Below are positions 1 through 8,931 of a DNA stretch of 64,000 nt, piece after piece. The translations under genes were made by a program, and so were the position numbers. The first letter of the stretch is position 1. The number at the start of each line of letters is the position of its first letter. The notes beneath the pieces are model-generated. The model did no database searches and was not told the origin of the DNA. It worked only from the letters and a program-made list of their open reading frames with translations. This stretch comes from Pseudomonas sp. SCB32. GTDB lineage: Bacteria > Pseudomonadota > Gammaproteobacteria > Pseudomonadales > Pseudomonadaceae. The stretch spans positions 186,001 to 250,000 of the forward strand of contig NZ_CP045118.1 of NCBI RefSeq assembly GCF_009189165.1, given 5' to 3'.

Positions 1-191
1 TGGGCAACGCCCAAGCGGGCTTCCCGCACCTGGGTGGCCAGCACTCGGCCTATACCGCCAAGCAGCTGACCGCCTTCCGCGAAGGCGATCGCACCAACGA
101 CGGCGACGCCATGATCATGCGCAGCATCGCCGCCAAGCTGTCCAACAAGGACATCGCCGCGATCTCCAGCTACATCGAAGGCCTGCACTAA
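1..191 (+). CDS. cc4: Cytochrome c4, C-terminal fragment (cut by window edge)
   Basis: The reading frame enters at base 3 and ends at TAA 189-191, giving about 62 residues of the C-terminus. The visible part (GGQHSAYTAKQL, then NDGDAMIMRSIAAKLSNKDI, then the end AAISSYIEGLH) is the second half of a class I c-type cytochrome domain. The Met in DAMIM is the expected axial haem ligand. The haem-binding CxxCH motifs lie off the left edge. A dihaem cytochrome c4 next to dsbA is the arrangement I know from P. aeruginosa, which supports the c4 call over c5 or another small cytochrome. It would carry electrons in the periplasm to terminal oxidases. A terminator follows 30 bp after the stop. Confidence 0.8.
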   Translation, partial: GNAQAGFPHLGGQHSAYTAKQLTAFREGDRTNDGDAMIMRSIAAKLSNKDIAAISSYIEGLH

Positions 192-221
192 GCGGCCCCT
201 GGCGGAAATCGCTGGAATGAA

Positions 222-248
222 AAAAGGGTGGCTTCGGCCGCCCTTTTT
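222..248 (+). terminator. Rho-independent terminator of the cytochrome c4 gene
   Basis: A 7-bp stem (GGGTGGC/GCCGCCC) closed by a TTCG tetraloop is preceded by an A-run and followed by TTTTT. It is a textbook intrinsic terminator between the cytochrome gene and dsbA. Confidence 0.9.
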
Positions 249-357
249 CGCATCCGCCGCCACTACAATGCTGGAACCGTGCCTGGTGCCCCAGGTCAAA
301 ACCGCTTCATCCCGCCGCGCCAGAGCGAGGCGGATCCGCTCAGCCAAGGAGTGAACC

Positions 358-999
358 ATGCGTAACCTGATTTTCACCGCCGCGCTTGCCTTTGCCGGCC
401 TGTTCGCCCTCAACGCGAATGCCACCGAGTTCGAAGCCGGCAAGAGCTACACCGAGCTGAGCCAGGCCGTGCCGGTGTCCCAGCCGGGCAAGATCGAGGT
501 GGTGGAGCTGTTCTGGTACGGTTGCCCGCACTGCTATGCCTTCGAGCCGACCATCAATCCGTGGATCGAGAAGCTGCCGGCCGACGTGCATTTCGTGCGC
601 ATCCCCGCCATGTTCGGCGGCCTGTGGAACATCCATGGCCAGCTGTACCTGACCCTGGAATCCATGGGCGTGGAGCAGAAGGTTCACCATGCGATCTTCG
701 AAAAGCTGCACAACAACCCCAAGAGCCTGACCACTCCGGAAGAGATGGCCGCCTTCGTGGCTGAGCAGGGCCTGGACAAGGACAAGTTCCTCAGCACCTA
801 CAACTCCTTCGCCATCAAGGGCCAGATCGAGAAGGCCAAGAAACTGGCGATGGCCTACCAGATCAGTGGCGTACCGACCATGGTCGTCAACGGCAAGTAC
901 CGTTTCGACATCGGTTCGGCCGGCAGCCCGGACGCGGCCCTGGAGCTGGCTGACCAGCTGATCGCCAAGGAACGCGCCTCCGCCAAGGCCGCTCAGTAA
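358..999 (+). CDS. dsbA: Thiol:disulfide interchange protein DsbA (periplasmic oxidase)
   Basis: The 213-aa product introduces disulfide bonds into exported proteins. The N-terminus is a Sec signal peptide (hydrophobic residues 4-20, cleavage near NANA-TEF). The active-site motif C56-P-H-C59 sits after FWYG, and the cis-proline motif GVPTM is present in the C-terminal thioredoxin half. The length fits the family. AAGGAG at 346-351 places the ATG at 358 at good spacing. It stands in its own unit after the cytochrome terminator. The next gene begins 10 bp after its stop, so the phosphodiesterase and diguanylate cyclase may be co-transcribed. Confidence 0.96.
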   Translation: MRNLIFTAALAFAGLFALNANATEFEAGKSYTELSQAVPVSQPGKIEVVELFWYGCPHCYAFEPTINPWIEKLPADVHFVRIPAMFGGLWNIHGQLYLTLESMGVEQKVHHAIFEKLHNNPKSLTTPEEMAAFVAEQGLDKDKFLSTYNSFAIKGQIEKAKKLAMAYQISGVPTMVVNGKYRFDIGSAGSPDAALELADQLIAKERASAKAAQ

Positions 1000-1009
1000 G
1001 GAGCTGGCG

Positions 1010-1882
1010 ATGCTGCGCCGGCGGACTCGTGATCGTGTCGCGGGAGCTTGTGTCCCGAAGGTGAATCCCGTCTACGGGAGCTCCTCCGGCTTGCCTGACG
1101 ACGGCCGGCTCCGCCTGCTCAGCTTCAATATCCAGGTCGGCATCAGTACCGAACGCTACCGGCACTACCTGACCCGCGGCTGGCAGCACCTGCTGCCGAC
1201 CGCGGGCCGTGCCAACAACCTGCAGCGCATTGGCGAGCTGCTCCACGACTACGACGTGGTTGCCCTGCAGGAAGCCGACGGCGGCAGCATCCGCTCCGGC
1301 AACATCAACCAGGTCGAACACCTGGCCCAGCTCGGTTCCTTCCCCTACTGGTACCAGCAGCTCAACCGTAATCTCGGGCGCATCGCCCAGCACAGCAACG
1401 GCTTGCTCAGCCGTCTGCAACCCACCGCCCTGGAAGATCATCCGTTGCCCGGCCCGCCCGGACGCGGAGCGATCCTCATGCGTTTCGGCGAAGGCGACGA
1501 CGCCCTCGCGGTGGTGATGATGCACCTGGCCCTGGGCGCGCGAACCCGCACCCGCCAGCTCGCCTACATCCGCGAGCTGCTGCACGGTTATCGCCATCAC
1601 GTGCTGATGGGCGACATGAACACCCACGCCGCCGATCTGCTGGAAAGCTCGCCCCTGCGCGACCTCGGGCTGATCGCGCCGCAAGTGGAAGCCACATTCC
1701 CCAGTTGGCGCCCGCAGCGCTGCCTGGACCATATCCTGCTCAGTTCCGAGCTGGCGCTGGAGCGCGTCAGCGTCCTGCCGCAACCGATTTCCGACCACCT
1801 GCCCGTGGCCGTGGAAATCCGCTTGCCGGATGCCTTGCGCACCTCCTCGTCGCTTGCCTTGCGCGGCGAGGCGCCTCAATGA
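1010..1882 (+). CDS. Endonuclease/exonuclease/phosphatase (EEP) family protein
   Basis: The 290-aa protein has EEP-fold motifs in order: LLSFNIQVG (metal-binding Asn), VALQEADGG (catalytic Glu), LMGDMNTHA (Asp-x-Asn) and the C-terminal [10 protein letters not shown] (catalytic Asp-His). The family cleaves phosphodiesters in nucleic acids or lipids, and the substrate here cannot be read from sequence. The first 30 residues are basic and poorly conserved in type, so an internal start is possible, although the ATG at 1010 follows GGAG at 1001-1004. The stop overlaps the dgcP start (ATGA), showing translational coupling to the diguanylate cyclase. Confidence 0.85.
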   Translation: MLRRRTRDRVAGACVPKVNPVYGSSSGLPDDGRLRLLSFNIQVGISTERYRHYLTRGWQHLLPTAGRANNLQRIGELLHDYDVVALQEADGGSIRSGNINQVEHLAQLGSFPYWYQQLNRNLGRIAQHSNGLLSRLQPTALEDHPLPGPPGRGAILMRFGEGDDALAVVMMHLALGARTRTRQLAYIRELLHGYRHHVLMGDMNTHAADLLESSPLRDLGLIAPQVEATFPSWRPQRCLDHILLSSELALERVSVLPQPISDHLPVAVEIRLPDALRTSSSLALRGEAPQ

Positions 1883-3822
1883 GTCGCGAAGTCGAGCCAC
1901 GCTGGAAACAAAAGTATCTCGATAACCTCGAGCAGCAGGAAAAGCTCGAACGGCGCTGGAACGCCCGCGTCGACCTGCTGCGCCGGGGTCTGGTGCGCAG
2001 CAGCCTGGCGGCCGAGGGCAGCGACAAGGCGGTGGACGCCTGCATGAAGGAGCTGCGCGAGGTTCTGCGCCGCGACGAAATGGACGCCGGCCTCGCTCGC
2101 CTGATTCCGCAGCTGGAACGCGCGGTGCTCGATTCCGAGCAGCGCCGCCAGCAACGCATCGAGCAGAATATCGCGGCGCTCTCCCAGCTCGCCCAGCAAC
2201 TGCTGGCGCTCGAGCTGCCGGGGGAGGTGCGAAAGCCGCTCAAGCATTTCGCCAGGGACATCGCTGCGCGGGCCAGCAACTCCCGCGAGCTGCCAGCTCT
2301 GCTCAGTGAGCTGAGCGGCCTGCAGCGCCAAGTGATCGAGCATTTCGGCGCCGCCGGCAATGAACAGCGTCCCGGCCTGCTGCAACGCCTGTTCGGCGGG
2401 CGTGAGGCGGCCAGCGATGCGCCGGAGCTGCCGCAGGTCGTGGCTGCCGCTGTGGTCGAGACGCCGCCCGCTGAGACGCTGGTGCTGGCCGATACGATGG
2501 CTGTCCAGGCCGAATCCCTGGCACCCGCACCCGCACCCGCACCCGCACCCGCACCCGCACCCGCACTAGAGCCAGAGCCAGAGCCCGTAGCGGTTGCCCC
2601 CACCCTCGAGCCGGCCGTCGAGACCGCCGACCCGGTGGCGCCCGAAGCGCCAGTCGCACCTGCTGGCGTGGCGCCGGGCCCGGCCCTGCTCGACAGCCTG
2701 CCGTTGCCCGCCGGCCTGTTCGGCGAGCCGGCTGAAACAGCCGACCCCTATGCCCTGCCGCCGCGCCCGGAGCCGGGCTACAGCGCGGTTGCGCCGCATA
2801 TCGAGGCCAGCCTGCTGCACCTGCTGGACGAAATGCGCCTGCCGATCACCCATCAGCCCCAGGCCGAGGCCCTGCGCTCGCGCATTCACGGCAGCCTGAA
2901 CTGGTACGAACTGGTGCCGGTGCTGGATGACCTGGCGGTGCTGGTGCTGTCGCTCAACGATAGCGGCCAGCGCGAGTTCGAAGGCTACCTGTACCAGCTC
3001 AACGAGCGCCTGGGCGCGTTCCTCGATGGTCTGCAGGTGGTGCACGACAGCCACGCGGGCTCCAGCTCCAGTGCCCGCGACCTCGACGATACCCTGCGCG
3101 AGCAGGTCAGCGGCCTGAAGGAAAGCGTGCTGGAAGCCACCGACCTGGAGGGCCTCAAGCGCCACGTCGAAAGTCGTCTGCAAGGGCTGGTCGGCACCAT
3201 GGACCAGTTCCGCGAGGAGCGCGAAGCCCGCGAGCGCGAGGTGGGCGAGCGCATCCAGTCGCTGATGACGCGGGTGGCGAGCATGGAGGAGGAGGCGCGG
3301 ACCTTCAAAGCCAATATCGAGGACCAGCGCCAGAAGGCCATGACCGATGCCCTGACCGGCCTGCCCAACCGCGCCGCGCTGAACGAGCGTCTGGAGCAGG
3401 AAGTGGCGCGCTGGGAGCGCTTCGGCGACGACCTCCTGCTGGCGGTCCTGGATGTGGACCACTTCAAGCGCATCAACGACGACTTCGGCCATCTGGCTGG
3501 CGACAAGGTGCTGAAGATCATCGCCTCGGAGCTTTCCAAGCGCCTGCGTAAGACCGACTTCATCGCCCGCTACGGCGGCGAGGAGTTCGTCGTGCTGTTG
3601 CCGGCCACGCCGCTGGAAGGCGGGCAGCAAGTGCTCGACGTGCTGCGCGGCGCGGTGGAAGCCTGCCCCTTCCACTTCAAGGGCGAACGCCTGGTGATCA
3701 CCTGCTCCGCAGGGCTCACCGCCTTCCGCTCAGGCGAGCTCAGCGACGCGGTCTTCGAGCGGGCCGACCAGGCGCTGTACCGCGCCAAGCGCGGCGGACG
3801 CAACCGCCTCGAAGTCGACTGA
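1879..3822 (+). CDS. dgcP: Diguanylate cyclase with C-terminal GGDEF domain (DgcP-like)
   Basis: The 647-aa cytoplasmic protein makes c-di-GMP. Residues 1-400 hold charged coiled-coil segments around a low-complexity Ala-Pro linker (about residues 215-232, followed by EPEPEP). A second helical region leads into a GGDEF domain at about 485-647. The active site is GGEEF at 566-570, and an RKTD inhibitory I-site lies exactly five residues upstream (557-560), so product inhibition is expected. The ATG at 1879 overlaps the previous stop. A frame opening at 1705 is only a read-through of the upstream gene in another frame. The layout and neighbours match P. aeruginosa PA5487 (DgcP), which I recall as acting at cell poles. 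Confidence 0.92.
   Translation: MSREVEPRWKQKYLDNLEQQEKLERRWNARVDLLRRGLVRSSLAAEGSDKAVDACMKELREVLRRDEMDAGLARLIPQLERAVLDSEQRRQQRIEQNIAALSQLAQQLLALELPGEVRKPLKHFARDIAARASNSRELPALLSELSGLQRQVIEHFGAAGNEQRPGLLQRLFGGREAASDAPELPQVVAAAVVETPPAETLVLADTMAVQAESLAPAPAPAPAPAPAPALEPEPEPVAVAPTLEPAVETADPVAPEAPVAPAGVAPGPALLDSLPLPAGLFGEPAETADPYALPPRPEPGYSAVAPHIEASLLHLLDEMRLPITHQPQAEALRSRIHGSLNWYELVPVLDDLAVLVLSLNDSGQREFEGYLYQLNERLGAFLDGLQVVHDSHAGSSSSARDLDDTLREQVSGLKESVLEATDLEGLKRHVESRLQGLVGTMDQFREEREAREREVGERIQSLMTRVASMEEEARTFKANIEDQRQKAMTDALTGLPNRAALNERLEQEVARWERFGDDLLLAVLDVDHFKRINDDFGHLAGDKVLKIIASELSKRLRKTDFIARYGGEEFVVLLPATPLEGGQQVLDVLRGAVEACPFHFKGERLVITCSAGLTAFRSGELSDAVFERADQALYRAKRGGRNRLEVD
2521..2566 (+). repeat. 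Tandem hexanucleotide repeat GCACCC (7 copies plus GCAC) in dgcP
   Basis: Seven uninterrupted GCACCC units encode (Ala-Pro)n in the linker of the diguanylate cyclase. The unit is a multiple of three, so slippage would change linker length without shifting the frame. Confidence 0.9.
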
Positions 3823-3837
3823 CACCGCGTCTTCACC

Positions 3838-3886
3838 TGCAGGAGCGGGCCGTGCCCGTGATCGCGCGCATGGCGCGCTCCTACAA
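3838..3886. repeat. REP-like palindromic element
   Basis: The sequence has the form AGGAGCGGGC-N-ATCGCGCGCATGGCGCGCTCCTAC, with complementary ends GGAGCG/CGCTCC. It is the first of three repeats in the roughly 360-bp non-coding gap between dgcP and glmR. Confidence 0.7.
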
Positions 3887-3909
3887 CAACCCGATGCCCC
3901 GAATCTCGT

Positions 3910-3946
3910 GTAAGGCGGATAACGCCTACGGCGTTATCCGCCTTAC
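3910..3946. repeat. Perfect 17-bp inverted repeat of the GGCGGATAACGCC family
   Basis: Arms 3910-3926 and 3930-3946 are perfect complements around a 3-base TAC loop. No T-run follows, so this is a mobile-type palindrome or bidirectional hairpin rather than a clear terminator. Related palindromes occur near 53.5 kb and 54.4 kb. Confidence 0.85.
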
Positions 3947-4020
3947 GGCTGCCAGCTTTCGGTCGCCGAGAAATGACAGTTACTCCGACTTAAAGTCCTG
4001 CCCGAGCGCAGCAGCCCAAG

Positions 4021-4087
4021 GTAGGAGCGAGCTTGCTCGCGAACCGCGTCGCTGCCGATGATCATCGCGGACGAAGTCCGCTCCTAC
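4021..4087. repeat. REP pair (GTAGGAGCGAGCTTGCTCGCG ... CGCTCCTAC)
   Basis: Two oppositely oriented Pseudomonas-type REP units: GTAGGAGCGAGCTTGCTCGCG at the left and TCGCGGACGAAGTCCGCTCCTAC at the right, separated by about 20 bp. The pair lies just upstream of the glmR promoter. Confidence 0.85.
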
Positions 4088-4118
4088 AGAAAAACACTTC
4101 CGTTCATGCGGGAAAATC

Positions 4119-4172
4119 TTGACAAACGAAAGAACATTGGTTTTGATTCGAGAAATTATCTTTCGAATCGAA
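4119..4172 (+). promoter_or_regulatory. glmR promoter with palindromic operator (DeoR-type)
   Basis: TTGACA at 4119-4124 and TTTGAT at 4142-4147 are spaced by exactly 17 bp. Overlapping and following the -10 is an inverted repeat, GATTCGA (4145-4151) and TCGAATC (4163-4169). CGAAA-type half sites around it resemble operators of DeoR/GlpR-family repressors. Its position over the core promoter suggests autoregulation by GlmR. The site is seen in sequence; the regulator assignment is inference. Confidence 0.6.
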
Positions 4173-4184
4173 ACTTAATAGTTC

Positions 4185-4955
4185 ATGTCGAAACGCAACA
4201 CTCCCCAACGTCGCCACGACATCCTGGCGCTGCTCGCCGAACAGGGCGAGGTCAGCGTGGACGATCTCGCGCGCCGCTTCGCCACCTCCGAGGTGACCAT
4301 CCGCAAGGACCTGGCTGCCCTCGAAGGCAACGGACTGTTGCTGCGCCGCTACGGTGGCGCGGTGCCGATGCCCCACGAACTGATCGCCGAACCGAGCCAG
4401 CCGCTGTCGCGCTATAAACAGGCCATCGCCCGCGCGGCGGCGGCCTGTATCCGCGAACACGCGCGGATCATCATCGACAGCGGCAGCACCACGGCAGCGC
4501 TGATTCCCGAGCTGGGGCGCAAGCCAGGTCTGGTGGTGATGACCAACTCGCTGAGCGTGGCCAACGCCCTGCGTGAGCTGGAGCGCGAGCCGGTCCTGTT
4601 GATGACCGGGGGAACCTGGGACCCGCACTCCGAGTCATTCCAGGGCCAGGTGGCCGAGCAGGTGCTGCGCTCCTACGATTTCGACCAGTTGTTCATCGGC
4701 GCCACCGGCCTTGATCTCGCGCGCGGTACTACCACGTTCAATGAATTGCTGGGGTTGAGCCGGGTGATGGCCGAGGTTGCTCGTGAGGTGATCGTAATGG
4801 CCGAGGCCGACAAGCTGGGCCGGCGCATCCCCAACCTGGAACTGCCGTGGAGCAGCGTCCAGATCCTGATAACCGACGAGCGCCTCAGCGATGAGGCGTA
4901 CGAATTGATCCAGGCGCGTGGCGTGAGAGTGATCCGCGCGCGCTGCGAAGACTGA
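4185..4955 (+). CDS. glmR: DeoR-family transcriptional regulator GlmR
   Basis: The 256-aa protein has an N-terminal DeoR-type winged HTH (residues 5-58, [20 protein letters not shown]) and a C-terminal sugar-phosphate-sensing domain ([30 protein letters not shown]). It lies 16 bp upstream of glmS in the same direction, the arrangement known in Pseudomonas, where the regulator controls amino-sugar supply to the cell wall. The likely ligand is a glucosamine or fructose phosphate. No good Shine-Dalgarno precedes the ATG at 4185, so initiation may be weak. A palindrome over its promoter suggests autorepression. Confidence 0.9.
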   Translation: MSKRNTPQRRHDILALLAEQGEVSVDDLARRFATSEVTIRKDLAALEGNGLLLRRYGGAVPMPHELIAEPSQPLSRYKQAIARAAAACIREHARIIIDSGSTTAALIPELGRKPGLVVMTNSLSVANALRELEREPVLLMTGGTWDPHSESFQGQVAEQVLRSYDFDQLFIGATGLDLARGTTTFNELLGLSRVMAEVAREVIVMAEADKLGRRIPNLELPWSSVQILITDERLSDEAYELIQARGVRVIRARCED

Positions 4956-4971
4956 AAAGGAGAGCCATCCC

Positions 4972-6807
4972 ATGTGTGGAATCGTTGGCGCCATCGCCGA
5001 ACGTAATGTGACCCCGATTCTCGTCGAGGGCCTCAAGCGCCTTGAATACCGTGGCTACGACAGTGCCGGGGTGGCCGTGGTCGATGGCTCCGGCGCCCTG
5101 GGTCGCCGCCGCCGCGCCGGCAAGGTGTCCAGCCTGCAGCAGGCCATCGACGAGCAGCCGCTACTTGGCCGCCTGGGTATCGCCCATACCCGCTGGGCCA
5201 CCCACGGTGCGCCTACCGAGGCCAACGCCCACCCGCACTTCTCCCATGGCGAACTGGCGGTGGTGCACAACGGCATCATCGAGAACCACGAGACACTGCG
5301 TGAAATGCTCAAGGCCCGTGGCTATGCGTTCACCTCGCAGACCGACACCGAGGTCATCGTCCACCTGCTGCACCTGCGACTGACCGAGATGGGTGATCTC
5401 ACGGTCGCGCTCAAGGCCACGGTCAAGGAGCTGCACGGCGCCTATGGCCTGGCGGTGATCAGTGCCAGGCAACCGGACCGCATCCTCGCCGCGCGCAGTG
5501 GCAGTCCGCTGGTGGTCGGCCTGGGTCACGGCGAGAACTTCCTGGCTTCCGACCAGCTTGCCCTGCGCCAGGTGACCGACCGCTTCATCTACCTGGAAGA
5601 AGGCGATATCGCCGAGATCCGCCGCGACAGCGTCCAGCTGTGGGACGTGAAAGGCAATCCGGTACAGCGTGAGGCCGTGCGCTACCACGAGGGCGCCGAG
5701 GCTGCCGACAAGGGCGCCTACCGCCACTTCATGCTCAAGGAAATCCACGAGCAGCCGTCCGTGGTGCAACGCACCCTGGAGGCCCGCCTGGGCGCCGAGC
5801 AGGTGCTGGTGGACAACTTCGGCCCGCAGGCTCGCGAGCTGCTGGCCAAGGTGCGCACCGTGCAGATCGTCGCGTGCGGCACCAGCTACCACGCCGGCAT
5901 GGTTGCCCGTTACTGGCTGGAAAGCCTGACCGGGATTCCCTGCCAGGTCGAAGTCGCCAGTGAGTTCCGTTATCGCAAGGTCGCCGTGCACCCGGATTCG
6001 CTGTTCGTCACCATCTCTCAGTCCGGCGAAACCGCCGATACCCTGGCCGCGCTGCGCTACGCCAAGGAGCTGGGCTTCCTCTCGAGCCTGGCGATCTGCA
6101 ACGTCGCCACCAGTTCGCTGGTGCGCGAGTCGGACATGACCCTGCTGACCAACGCCGGCCCGGAAATAGGTGTTGCCTCGACCAAGGCCTTCACCACCCA
6201 GCTGGTGGCGCTGATGTTGCTGACTCTTGGCCTCGGCCAGGTGCAGAAGCGTCTTGGCGAAGGCGTCGAAGCGGAACTGGTGGCCGAACTGCGTCGCCTG
6301 CCGACCCGCCTGGAAGAAGCCCTGGCGATGGAAAAGGTGGTGGAGAAGGTCAGCGAGCTGTTCGCCGAGAAGCACCACACCCTGTTCCTCGGCCGTGGCG
6401 CGCAGTACCCGGTGGCGATGGAAGGTGCGCTCAAGCTCAAGGAAATCTCCTACATCCACGCCGAAGCCTACCCGGCCGGCGAGCTCAAGCACGGCCCGCT
6501 GGCCCTGGTGGACGCCGACATGCCGGTGGTCACCGTGGCGCCGAACAACGAGCTGCTGGAAAAACTCAAGTCCAACCTGCAGGAAGTGCGCGCTCGTGGT
6601 GGTGAGCTGGTGGTCTTCGCCGAGGGCGGCACCGGTATCAACAACGGCGCGGGCATCCATGTGGTGGGCATGCCGGCGATCCACGATTGCCTGGCGCCGA
6701 TCCTCTATACCGTGCCGTTGCAGCTGTTGTCTTACTACGTCGCCGTGCTCAAGGGCACCGACGTCGACCAGCCGCGCAACCTCGCCAAGTCGGTGACCGT
6801 GGAGTAA
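4972..6807 (+). CDS. glmS: Glutamine--fructose-6-phosphate aminotransferase (isomerizing)
   Basis: The 611-aa enzyme makes glucosamine-6-phosphate, the first committed step to UDP-GlcNAc, peptidoglycan and LPS. The N-terminal class II glutaminase domain starts MCGIVG, leaving Cys2 as nucleophile, with RWATHG and the NGIIEN motif. Two SIS isomerase domains follow (ACGTSYHAG and SQSGETADT; then [18 protein letters not shown]). The C-terminus NLAKSVTVE is the canonical end recognised by Tn7 TnsD. AGGAG at 4959-4963 precedes the start. It is followed by a strong terminator. Confidence 0.98.
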   Translation: MCGIVGAIAERNVTPILVEGLKRLEYRGYDSAGVAVVDGSGALGRRRRAGKVSSLQQAIDEQPLLGRLGIAHTRWATHGAPTEANAHPHFSHGELAVVHNGIIENHETLREMLKARGYAFTSQTDTEVIVHLLHLRLTEMGDLTVALKATVKELHGAYGLAVISARQPDRILAARSGSPLVVGLGHGENFLASDQLALRQVTDRFIYLEEGDIAEIRRDSVQLWDVKGNPVQREAVRYHEGAEAADKGAYRHFMLKEIHEQPSVVQRTLEARLGAEQVLVDNFGPQARELLAKVRTVQIVACGTSYHAGMVARYWLESLTGIPCQVEVASEFRYRKVAVHPDSLFVTISQSGETADTLAALRYAKELGFLSSLAICNVATSSLVRESDMTLLTNAGPEIGVASTKAFTTQLVALMLLTLGLGQVQKRLGEGVEAELVAELRRLPTRLEEALAMEKVVEKVSELFAEKHHTLFLGRGAQYPVAMEGALKLKEISYIHAEAYPAGELKHGPLALVDADMPVVTVAPNNELLEKLKSNLQEVRARGGELVVFAEGGTGINNGAGIHVVGMPAIHDCLAPILYTVPLQLLSYYVAVLKGTDVDQPRNLAKSVTVE

Positions 6808-6835
6808 ATCGACCACCGTCCATTGGTTTCCAGAG
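6772..6835 (+). other. Predicted attTn7 region, unoccupied
   Basis: The conserved 3' end of glmS (codons for the last ~12 residues) is intact. The expected Tn7 insertion point, about 25 bp past the stop (near 6832), falls at the base of the glmS terminator. No transposon ends are visible downstream, so the site appears empty. The site is inferred from known Tn7 biology and was not tested. Confidence 0.6.
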
Positions 6836-6868
6836 GCCCCGGCGCGTTGCGCCGGGGCCTCGGTTTTT
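6833..6868 (+). terminator. glmS rho-independent terminator
   Basis: A perfect 13-bp GC-rich stem (6833-6845 with 6849-6861) with a 3-base loop is followed by GGTTTTT. Confidence 0.93.
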
Positions 6869-7160
6869 CTGTCTTCCGCAGCGGATGAGTGGGAAATTTC
6901 GCCTAAGCTTCGTCACGTTTTCTCTACAAAAGTTTCACAAATTCTTCTCACTTCTGCCAAGACGATAAGTCAGCCTTTGCGCAGCGTCCCTGATGGGTGC
7001 ACTGCGTAACCGAGGCCCTTGCGGCCCGGACGAACAAGACCAGGTACCGGCCTTGGCCGGTCACTACAAAAACACACTGGCTCGGGCGACCCATGGCGAT
7101 TACAGCGTTCCTGCTGACACGGGACACCTCTGCCCCCGGCTTGAGCTGGGGGCGCTGTTC
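6869..7160 (+). promoter_or_regulatory. Leader of the envelope-sugar operon with RBS-occluding hairpin
   Basis: No gene is supported here. The first 100 bp are relatively AT-rich and probably carry the promoter. A 7-bp hairpin lies at 7046-7061 (ACCGGCC TT GGCCGGT). A 10-bp hairpin at 7132-7153, with one G-T wobble and a 2-base loop, contains the only purine-rich Shine-Dalgarno candidate (GGGGG 7148-7152), 8-12 bp before the GTG at 7161. That geometry predicts structure-controlled translation of the first gene. Confidence 0.5.
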
Positions 7161-8162
7161 GTGAAGTTTCTGGTCACCGGCGCCGCCGGTTTCATCGGCT
7201 TTCACATCGCCCAGCGGCTATGCCGCGACGGCCACGACGTGGTCGGTATCGACAATCTCAACGACTACTACTGCGTCGAGCTCAAACAGGCTCGCCTGGC
7301 CTTGCTGTGCCAGGAGCGCAACTTCCGCTTCGAGCACCTGGACATCGCCAATGCACCGGCCCTGGCAGCCCTGTTCCAGGCGGAAAGCTTCGATCGGGTG
7401 ATCCACCTGGCCGCTCAGGCCGGGGTGCGCTATTCGCTGGAAAACCCGCAGGCCTACGCCGATGCCAACCTGACGGGCTTCGTCAACCTGCTTGAAGGCT
7501 GCCGCCATTCGCGGGTTGGCCATCTGGTATACGCCTCCAGCAGCTCGGTTTACGGCATGAACAGTGCCATGCCATTCAGTACCGACGCCGTGGTGGACCA
7601 GCCGGTGTCGCTGTATGCCGCCACCAAGCGCGCCAACGAGCTGATGGCGCACACCTACGCGCACCTTTACCGACTGCCGGTCACCGGCCTGCGCTTCTTC
7701 ACCGTGTACGGCCCCTGGGGGCGTCCGGACATGGCGCTGTTCAGGTTCACCCGCTCGATCCTCGAGGGGCGCGCCATCGATATCTACAACAACGGCGAGA
7801 TGTCCCGCGACTTCACCTACATCGACGATGTGGTCGAGGGCGTGGTGCGCATCCAGGACTACCCGCCGCACAAGGGCGAGCACGGCGAGGCGCCGGTGGC
7901 GCTCTACAACGTCGGCCGTGGTGAGCCGGTGCGCCTGCTCGACATGGTGGAGTACGTGGAGCAGGCGCTCGGGCGCCGGGCTGCCCGCAACTATTTGCCG
8001 CTGCAGCCGGGTGACGTGCTGCAGACCTGGGCCGACGTCGAGGCGCTGGCATGGCGCACCGGCTTCCGTCCGGCGACTTCGCTGCAGTACGGGGTCGAGC
8101 GATTCGTTCATTGGTACCGCGAGTTCTACGCGATTGAAGAGCCCTGCGTCGGTGCGGCGTGA
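7161..8162 (+). CDS. UDP-glucuronate 4-epimerase-like NAD-dependent epimerase
   Basis: The 333-aa SDR protein would convert UDP-glucuronate to UDP-galacturonate. It has the Rossmann motif G7AAGFIG13, the catalytic pair Y152-x3-K156 (YAATK) after SSSSVYG, and the signature RFFTVYGPWGRPDMA typical of the CapI/LspL/GAE branch rather than GalE. The GTG start at 7161 is chosen because the fold begins right there (MKFLVTGAAG). A frame-open ATG at 6993 would add 56 unlikely residues. It is first in a run of four co-directional genes. UDP-galactose or UDP-GalNAc epimerase is the main alternative. Confidence 0.85.
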   Translation: MKFLVTGAAGFIGFHIAQRLCRDGHDVVGIDNLNDYYCVELKQARLALLCQERNFRFEHLDIANAPALAALFQAESFDRVIHLAAQAGVRYSLENPQAYADANLTGFVNLLEGCRHSRVGHLVYASSSSVYGMNSAMPFSTDAVVDQPVSLYAATKRANELMAHTYAHLYRLPVTGLRFFTVYGPWGRPDMALFRFTRSILEGRAIDIYNNGEMSRDFTYIDDVVEGVVRIQDYPPHKGEHGEAPVALYNVGRGEPVRLLDMVEYVEQALGRRAARNYLPLQPGDVLQTWADVEALAWRTGFRPATSLQYGVERFVHWYREFYAIEEPCVGAA

Positions 8163-8187
8163 AGGGCCACGGAGTAAAAGTCCAAGC

Positions 8188-8928
8188 ATGTCCAACAGCC
8201 CTTATGTGTCGGTGCTGATTCCGGCGAAGAATGAAGCCGAGAACCTTCCCGAGCTTCTCGAGGAAGTCCGCCAGGCCCTGGCCGGCGAGGTGTTCGAAGT
8301 CCTGGTGGTGGATGACGGCAGTACCGACGCGACCCGCGCCGTGCTGCAGAACCTGCAGCAGGGTGGCTACACCCAGCTCAGGGTGCTGACCCACGAGCGT
8401 TCGCTGGGCCAGAGCACCTCCATCTACCACGCCGCCGAGGCTGCCCGTGGCCACTGGCTGGCGACCCTGGACGGTGACGGCCAGAACGATCCGGCGGACA
8501 TCCCCGGCATGCTCGCCATGGTCCGCGCCGCCGATTGCCCGGCGGACCTCAAGCTGATTGCCGGACACCGGGTGAAGCGCCAGGACAGCGCCAGCAAACG
8601 CTGGGCTTCGCGCTTTGCCAACCGCCTTCGCGGGCGCCTGCTCAACGACCACACCCCGGATACCGGGTGCGGACTCAAGCTGATCGAGCGCGACGCCTTC
8701 CTGCGCCTGCCGTACTTCGATCATATGCACCGCTTCATTCCGGCGCTGATCCAGCGCCACCAGGGCAAGATGCGTGTGCATCCGGTGAACCACCGGCCGC
8801 GTAACGCCGGGGTGTCCAAGTACGGCAACCTGGACCGCGCGCTGGTGGGCATCCTCGATCTGTTCGGTGTCTGGTGGTTGATCCGGCGTACGCGTCTGGA
8901 TGCCGTTCCCCGCGAGCTGGGGCGCTGA
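8188..8928 (+). CDS. GT2 family glycosyltransferase, probable polyprenyl-phosphate glycosyltransferase
   Basis: The 246-aa protein has a dolichol-phosphate-mannose-synthase-like fold. It starts YVSVLIPAKNEAENL, followed by VVDDGSTDATR (nucleotide-sugar Asp residues), TLDGDGQNDP (metal-binding DxD-like) and GCGLKLIERD. No membrane helices are evident, unlike ArnC-type enzymes with C-terminal helices. GGAG at 8171-8174 precedes the ATG. It likely loads a sugar, here probably galacturonate, onto undecaprenyl phosphate for the membrane transferase 4 bp downstream. Confidence 0.8.
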   Translation: MSNSPYVSVLIPAKNEAENLPELLEEVRQALAGEVFEVLVVDDGSTDATRAVLQNLQQGGYTQLRVLTHERSLGQSTSIYHAAEAARGHWLATLDGDGQNDPADIPGMLAMVRAADCPADLKLIAGHRVKRQDSASKRWASRFANRLRGRLLNDHTPDTGCGLKLIERDAFLRLPYFDHMHRFIPALIQRHQGKMRVHPVNHRPRNAGVSKYGNLDRALVGILDLFGVWWLIRRTRLDAVPRELGR

Positions 8929-8931
8929 CCC

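Noticed and set aside
6993..7160. ATG-initiated N-terminal extension of the epimerase
   Set aside because: The 56 extra residues have no fold likeness, while the Rossmann domain begins exactly at GTG 7161.
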